From assembly GCF_019175385.1 (NCBI RefSeq), contig NC_083337.1, positions 48,274,938 to 48,338,937 of the forward strand: 64,000 bases of DNA, written 5' to 3'. Positions 57,880 through 64,000 of this stretch are shown one piece after another. This DNA comes from Lycium barbarum. Lineage: Eukaryota > Streptophyta > Magnoliopsida > Solanales > Solanaceae. Every line of letters begins with the position of its first letter. Position 1 is the first letter of the stretch. The notes below the pieces were generated by a model. That model searched no databases. It was not told the origin of the DNA and was given only the letters and a program-made list of their open reading frames with translations. The translations under genes were made by a program, and so were the position numbers.

Positions 57880-60800
57880 TGTCACACCCTGATTCCCTAG
57901 GGTGTGATGGGCACCCGACCCCATATCCAGAGCCAAGCGAACCCACAGATTCTTATTTCATACATGATCTTTCCGGACTTGTTAAGTCAAATAAGCATGA
58001 CATACATATTAAGGCTCCCAGAATTTCTTTTTCTTTGCTTATCAAATTCAACTAAATCTGTGATTATATAGATTTCAAATTATAATACAAACTGACACAT
58101 CGGCTGATGGAGCCGCTTACTAAACCGACATACCATACCCACGACTCTGTCTGCAAAGTCTCTAACATTAACCAGAAACCATATCATATATAATTCTGAC
58201 TCGGCAGTCCTCCAGGAGCAAATGGAATTTGCCATCTTCGCTGGAACATCTTCTATAATGTCTTCAACTCATCTGGGAGTACCTGCGCGGCATGAAACGC
58301 AGCCCCCGAAGAAAGGGGGTCAGTACGGAATGTGTACTGAGTATGTAAGGCAGAATACAGTAAGCAAAGTCATAGTCGGAATCAGAAGTACAGAAGTATA
58401 ACAGACAGAATCACAATCGGAATCACAGTACAAAGAGAGTGTACACTAGTCAAAATACCGGGGTGCTTATTGCTCAGACTGCCAATCATGTATACTGATG
58501 TCATCTGTCAGAAGGAGTACAGAAAGTACAGAGTACCAAACTGGTTACTTTCCAAACACAGATAACGTCATATGTCAAGGGATACAGAACGTACAGATCG
58601 TCCAAACGCTGACTTTCCAACCACAGATCATGCATGTCAAAATCATGTATCACATATGCATATAACGTGCCCCGGTCCTCCCGTGAGGGACGCGGTGAAT
58701 CATATATCATAAATGCATATAACGTGCCCCGGCCCTCAGTAAGGGACGCGGTAAATCATATGTCATGTATGCATATAACGTGCCCCGGCCCTCAGTGAGG
58801 GACGCGGTGAATCATATGTATCATGTAACGTGCCCCGGCCCTCGATGAGGGGCGCGGTAAATGGAATCATGCATGCCAATGTCATGTGTCATGTATGCCA
58901 ATGTCATGTATCATGTATGCATGTAACGTGCCCCGACCATCTTTTGCGGGACGCGGTGATTGTGCCATCCTGGCCACCACCCCGTCATCATATCATAATA
59001 TCATCATATCATACATAACATGCCCCGACCCGCAAGTGAGAGGGACGCGGTGAATAATGCAGAGAAATACGCACGAGAACATGTCCTGGCCCGGGCTCAG
59101 TGAAGTCCAAATCAAAGCTTGCACGAACAGAGTAGTGCGAAACCACATGCACACAATCAAGACCCGAGATACAAACATACTTATATGCAAACACATTATC
59201 GGCATCTGGAGGTCCAGAAACAAGCTTCGGGTCAATCGGAACTAACATACGAAAGTTACGAGCGTTCGAAGTACGGAACGCTCCATAAATGTTTCGGAAG
59301 TCAATCTTTGTAAAACTGAAGTACTAGTCGTATCAGCTATCTTTCGGATGACGTATAGAGCAACTCAGGTACAACTTAGATTCATACGCACACACCACTA
59401 CATATCAAGGTATTAATTATACCACTTATTTTCTTTATTAACAACTAAGGAACATATCAAATAGGTCTTTAGGTTTCGTGCTAACCTCATATGGATGAAA
59501 TTAAATAAACTTCCGAAATCATGTGTACGTATCGTAATATATCAAGCTTCGGTGAAACCATCATTCATGTTATCATACTTACAAAATTTTCTGTAAAACA
59601 TGCTTCACGAAAGTTGGGAGCAATATGACTCATAATATTCTTTCCGACACAAATTCTTTAGACTTATTTCGTTACTCGATCATGTCGTAAAATGGGTCAT
59701 GTCAAACATACTTCTACCCATATAAGTCAGAATCATAGGCAGACTCGGAACATACTAGATAGCACTTTAGAAGCGAATTCCTTCCGGATATCTTACGGAT
59801 CAAACCAAATATAACTTATAAGATCGCGTGCACATATCAAAATGTAGATTAAGGACTCAATGGGATAATAAAACAACCAGGAGTTTCCTTTAATTATTGT
59901 ACGAAATTAAGCCAGATAGAACAATAGGGGAAGATTCGGGAGTAGTGGGTCCACCTCGGATCAAGTCGAGGCGACGGACATGAATCATGGACATTAGGGT
60001 CTATAGAGTCATCCAAGGAAGTTTCGAGTCGACTTGATTACATTTACAAAGTTTCGGACGTTTGATTTCCTTTCGACCAAAACATGAGATTTATAGTTCA
60101 ATTAGATTGAATGAATAGTGCTCAAATTCACTTTCGGATTTCTATGAACAGAATTTCCCCCGAGGCTCAAGTATCGACCTAGTATACCTAGGACATGCCA
60201 AAAGAAGGAATAGGGTAGCCTTACATACCTTGATTGCGCCTTACGCTTGTCCAAGTTCAATTCCCGTTTCGCTCAAAATCTACAAATGGTCATAAGTGCC
60301 AAATGTGAGTTGTGAACTTTTTAAGAATTCAATTTAGATTCATATTTGTCTACCGAAATTCCGGCAGCATTTCTCCTGTAAATTCAACATCCCCAAAAGT
60401 TTAGCGTAGCCAAAACAATCAACAACAACCCAACAACAACATCAATAACAACAACAAGTACTACAAACACATAATATGGCATAACTAGCCATCTTTCCGA
60501 CATAACACAATATCTTTCATTCCGACTTCACACTTCAAAACCAATCTTACTATTTTCATATTCATCATCAATCACGATCATTACAGTGCAAATTGGGAGC
60601 ATTCCATACCATTTCCGCAAAATATTCATAAGATATACAAAAATATTCAACTTTCCACCAAAACCGTAATTCACCTAAACTTCCCATTTCTCAACATAAA
60701 CATTCATAATTCATTCTTACCTTCCAATTTCATTAATGACAATCATAATTTGCACCTTACCACTTTCATTTCCATCATAAAATACATAATGACAACACCC

Positions 60801-61683
60801 AAAATACTACATAAAATTATTTCATCATTCCTACACACAACACACACACACGGCTACACATACTAATCTCAACTCCAACTTGAACCATCAAATTCTCATT
60901 TTCATCATAGAATACTTATCAACAACAACCAAATCACCATATAAAATTTAGTTCATCTTTTCTACACAACATGCACACACATGGCCAAGCTTCCAACTTG
61001 CATGGTTTCATGATTTTCTTCCATTTCCACTTACTACAACATAAATGAACCCTTCATAACATATAAAAAGGAATTAAATCATACCTTTTCCTTCTAACTT
61101 ATTCACTTGACTAGGGTTGTGATTTTGCAACAAAGGATGATTTTCTTGCTTCAACAATTATACCACGTTGAAGAGGACTCTTGAATTAGTAGGAATACAT
61201 GAAGAAATCAATTTTTGGGACAAAATTTCATGGGGGTAAAACCCCCTCCTCTTGGCCGAAATGGCCATGGTCTTTTCTTCTTCTTTCTCTATTTTCTCCT
61301 CTTCTAGTTTCTTGAATTTTCCAAATTCAAATGTGATGAAATTCCGTTCATGTGCCATATATTAAGGTCATGTGGGACATGGCCGACATCCATGTGCATG
61401 GCACATGTCCCTTATTTTTATTTTCTTTTTCCTTTTCTTTCTTTCTTTTTATTTTTTTCATGAATACATGATTTGCTAATTCCAATTTTGCCCTTAGACT
61501 TTCCCAATATCTTCTTGAGTCACTTTGTGAATTTACCTTCTTACCCTTAGCCTTTCCTCATATTTTCACATCCAAAATTTTCATAACCAACTTATGTACC
61601 AAACAAGGTCAAATTATAATCTTGTCCTTAACTTGTCACAATTATCTCAAACTATCCGAACGCGAAAAATACGGGGTATAACA
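57880..61683 (-). repeat. Element E 3' LTR (3,804 bp)
   Basis: It is bounded by TGTCACACCCTG and GGGTATAACA. The same start recurs at 63736. It has a donor at 60228, an acceptor CCGCGCAG|GT at 58283, the near-palindrome CCGAAATTCCGG (60353-60364) and a minisatellite at 58664-59060. Confidence 0.92.
58664..59060 (-). repeat. Minisatellite in element E LTR
   Basis: Six units start near 58664, 58721, 58777, 58827, 58925 and 59017. Each has ACGTGCCCCGGCCCTC followed by GAGGGACGCGGTGAAT, in which CCCTCA/TGAGGG can pair as a small hairpin. Spacer length varies. Confidence 0.9.
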
Positions 61684-61719
61684 TCCTTCCCCCCTTTAGA
61701 ACATTCGTCCTCGAATGTT
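61684..61719 (-). promoter_or_regulatory. Element E polypurine tract and stem-loop
   Basis: The minus strand reads AAAGGGGGGAAGGA at the LTR start. The perfect stem-loop AACATTCG/CGAATGTT is at 61700-61719. Confidence 0.85.
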
Positions 61720-61829
61720 AAACTAGCCTTATAGGGACTCATAAGTATTTTTGGGGAAGTTCCCTTTTTGCAGTTATCACACACAACTCGTGCATTAATC
61801 AACATAATCAAATGAGGAATTCAGATTAT

Positions 61830-62760
61830 CTGTAGGTATAGGAATCAGTCGGGGGTACTTCTTCTTCTTTACTTCGCCTTGAATTCCTTAAGTCACCTTT
61901 TCTTTACCACTGTTTCGCCAAACGGTACCTTAATGGGAGCCACATCCTTGTCATGCAGTTTTTCTTTCCTACCAAATTTGGACCGCTATTGGCCGTTCCT
62001 CGTAGGACAGCTTCTCTATCACTTGAATGCCCCTCCACGGGGAATATTATAGGGGTCACAATGTATTTGTGAAGCATAGACATGCGGAACACTAGATACA
62101 CCGTTCCTAAATCCGATGGTAAATCTGATTCATAGGCAACTTGCCTACGTCAAGAATGATCCGATAAGGTCCAATACACCTCGGGCTAAGTTTTTCTCAT
62201 AGCACTTCTCATGGGTGATATTTTCAAAAATGCCCAGCTACCAATCCGAAGTTCTAAGCGTCGACACCGATCACCTGTACATGTTTCTGTCGGCTCTAAG
62301 TCGCTAATGATCGTTCCCGGATAAGTTTCACTTAATCAATTGTCTGTTGAATTATATCTGTGCCAAATAATTTAGCCCTGTCACTATTAAATTAGCTAAT
62401 TGATGACGCACATTTCTTACCATATAGAGTCTTAAGCGGTGTCTTCTGAATGCTAGCATGGCCGTTATTATTACCCGTAGACTTAACAAGTGACGAGTAT
62501 CAATTTTCGCTTCCTCCAAAATCAATGACACGAGCTCATAGCTTATCCTTTAGCGTCTAGATGACACGCTTAGTTTGCTCGTCAGTTTAAGAGAAATTGC
62601 TGCGTTAAGACTTACTTGTATTCTTAATTCCTTCTGGATAGATCTCCAGGGGTTAACCATATATTAAGCCCTCTGTCCGATATAATAGATGTGGAACTTT
62701 ATGAAATCTCACTGTCTCTTCTCTAATCTAACCGATTGCGTGCTGCGTGGCCTTTTATGG
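61830..62760 (-). pseudogene. Element E integrase remnant
   Basis: Short stretches in shifting frames resemble the integrase of A and B. These include a YLVFRMSMLHK-like match to HPVFHVSMLRK near 62080 and sequence equivalent to EIVRLHG near 62705. Many indels and stops are present; no catalytic triad is readable. Confidence 0.7.
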
Positions 62761-62851
62761 TCTCCAACCATCTCGTATATTCTAATTTCACTTAGGCTAC
62801 TTTAACTTTCCTTTCGTCTCTTATACCGAAATATATGTAAAATTCTTGCAT

Positions 62852-62956
62852 ACTTCCCAGGGGGGTCACCCATCCTGAGATTGCTCCCACCTGAGCACGC
62901 TTAACCTCGAAACCTTGGTGCGTCTCGGTGCCTTAACGCTGATATAATGACGTCCA
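62852..62956 (-). pseudogene. 5S rRNA-like segment
   Basis: On the minus strand this matches most of plant 5S rRNA. A GCACCG near the 5' third is followed by GTTAAGCGTGCT (box A region), an intermediate segment, GATGGGTGACC (box C region) and CTGGGAAGT near the 3' end, all with the spacing of 5S. The middle is diverged and the last ~15 nt of 5S are missing. It lies in the same orientation as element E, just after the integrase remnant. It could be a 5S pseudogene captured by the element or a 5S-headed SINE inserted in it. Confidence 0.75.
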
Positions 62957-63720
62957 CTTCCTCGTATGTCCTTTACTACATAATCTGGGACAAATCAAAG
63001 CTTTACAGACTCCGGGACACCCCGTAACACGTCTTTTCCTTCACATTTACCACTTTTACCCCTCATTCCTCTTATCTTACGCATACTATTACTTCCTTCT
63101 CGATATCAGCCGTACTCGTAGCTTAGTCAGATCTTATCATTACTGTCGGCATGACCTTTCAAGTCGTATTACAATCTGGGAAAGTTCCGGCAGAGTTTCC
63201 TCTGTAACTATTACTATCTCAAAACCTGTACGTAGAGAATACCAACAGTACCTCACCGGGCCAACATACATATATGCATATCATATCATATCACGGCCTC
63301 ACAGGGCTCCCAATATCAACAACAATACGAAAATGACGAACATACCTCATATGCACAGCTCAAACTGCATTTGTTACACCTTCTTGTTCATCTTCTCTTT
63401 TAACCTTCAACTCGTATTTCAATCGTATTTCAATATCTTACCTGACACATATCTTTCATATCCGCGCTTACCTGCGTGCTTTGTATGTCCTAACATCATC
63501 AATTACTTCCTTCTATCGATGTCATTCTTCTGCTGCAACCAAAAATCAGGATGAGGAATCCCGTTCCCTATGACTTGGCTCTATAGCACGATCTCAGATG
63601 TGAAAGAAGAGTAACCTCCCTAGATGCCCCGTAGCCTCCTGTTTATAAATGTGGCGCGCTACACACCATAAACAAAACTCTACCGGACACGACCTTGCAG
63701 ACAACTCCTAGGACAGACCT
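62957..63720. other. Unrecognised internal sequence of element E
   Basis: No coding potential is seen. The stretch at 63180-63330 (GTTCCGGCAGAGTTTCC) resembles a block at 7803-7960 inside element A's LTR. The final ~100 bp resemble the leaders of A, B and C (CTCCTGTTTATAAATGTGG). Confidence 0.5.
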
Positions 63721-63732
63721 ACTCTGATACCA
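63721..63732 (-). other. Element E primer-binding site, one mismatch
   Basis: The minus strand reads TGGTATCAGAGT, differing from the tRNA-iMet complement at the last base. Confidence 0.8.
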
Positions 63733-63735
63733 CTT

Positions 63736-64000
63736 TGTCACACCCTGATTCTCTAGGGTGTGATGGGCACCCGACCCCATATCCGGAGCCGAGCGAACCC
63801 ACAGACTCTTATTTCATACATGATCTTTCCGGACTTGTTAAGTCAAATAAGCATGACATACATATTAAGGCTCCCAGAATTTTTTTTTCTTTGCTTATCA
63901 AATTCAACTAAATCTGTGATTATATAGATTTCATATTATAATACAAACTGACACATCGGCTGATGGAGCCGCTTACTAAACCGACATACCATACCCACGA
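63736..64000 (-). repeat. Element E 5' LTR, cut by window end
   Basis: It is nearly identical to 57880-58146, with a handful of differences by eye (including two near the end TGATTCTCT), so the insertion is fairly recent despite its decayed interior. Confidence 0.92.

Larger units (their letters stand above)
57880..64000 (-). mobile_element. Element E: deleted Ty3/Gypsy element, runs off window
   Basis: It has a left LTR (57880-61683), polypurine tract, a decayed integrase, a 5S rRNA-like segment, unrecognised sequence, PBS-like site and the first 265 bp of the right LTR. The internal region is only about 2 kb, with no gag, protease, RT or RNase H. It is inserted into the gag start of the D-like element. 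The left flank is GACGG; the right flank is outside the window. Confidence 0.87.

Noticed and set aside
58664..59060. Regular repeats reminiscent of a CRISPR array
   Set aside because: Units are degenerate, spacing varies, the spacers are related to each other, and the array sits in a plant LTR; it is a minisatellite.
1..64000. Host protein-coding, tRNA or full rRNA genes
   Set aside because: All long frames are gag-pol pieces; apart from the 5S-like segment no structural RNA gene was recognised on either strand.

Overview
The window is plant nuclear DNA made almost entirely of nested Ty3/Gypsy LTR retrotransposons. I find no convincing host gene. The polyproteins have the order gag (CCHC knuckle) - protease - RT - RNase H - integrase - chromodomain-like tail. 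The primer-binding sites match initiator tRNA-Met, and the LTRs are about 2.5-3.8 kb long. Together these point to chromoviruses of the Tekay/Del type. A Solanaceae-like asterid host is my impression from the LTR style, not proven.

Layout: (1) 1-10594, element A (minus), cut by the window edge, near-complete, one reading frame with two stop codons. It sits inside the gag of element D. (2) 10595-17385, the rest of element D (plus), one frame with five stop codons, plus its 3' LTR. (3) 17386-23889, an unclassified AT-rich block with a minus-strand TATA box, a near-identical 1-kb copy of part of D's LTR, a 500-N gap, another LTR piece and decayed sequence. (4) 23890-34084, element F (minus), a chimera with unlike LTRs and most of pol deleted. 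Its right LTR is split by G, a 3,000-bp solo LTR with a perfect TSD. (5) 34085-55743, element C (plus), an LTR-gag-LTR element with no pol. Its gag is split by solo LTR H (perfect TSD GCCCT), and H is split by the full-length element B (40446-51388, minus). (6) 55744-57879, the LTR and gag start of a D-like element, interrupted by (7) element E (57880-64000, minus), which is heavily deleted, contains a 5S rRNA-like segment and runs off the window.

What is shared: almost every LTR, across very different subfamilies, carries a donor-like AG|GTATGT and, 0.8-1.9 kb downstream, a branch-point-like CTGAC, a pyrimidine-rich stretch and an acceptor-like YAG|GT. Three elements types also have a strong acceptor 2-3 nt before the gag ATG. 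All elements with a 3' end carry a stem-loop just before the polypurine tract. These are the best candidates for undescribed biology here. No copy in the window looks able to move on its own. The youngest, B, has LTRs differing by about 1% yet badly broken pol, which suggests help in trans.
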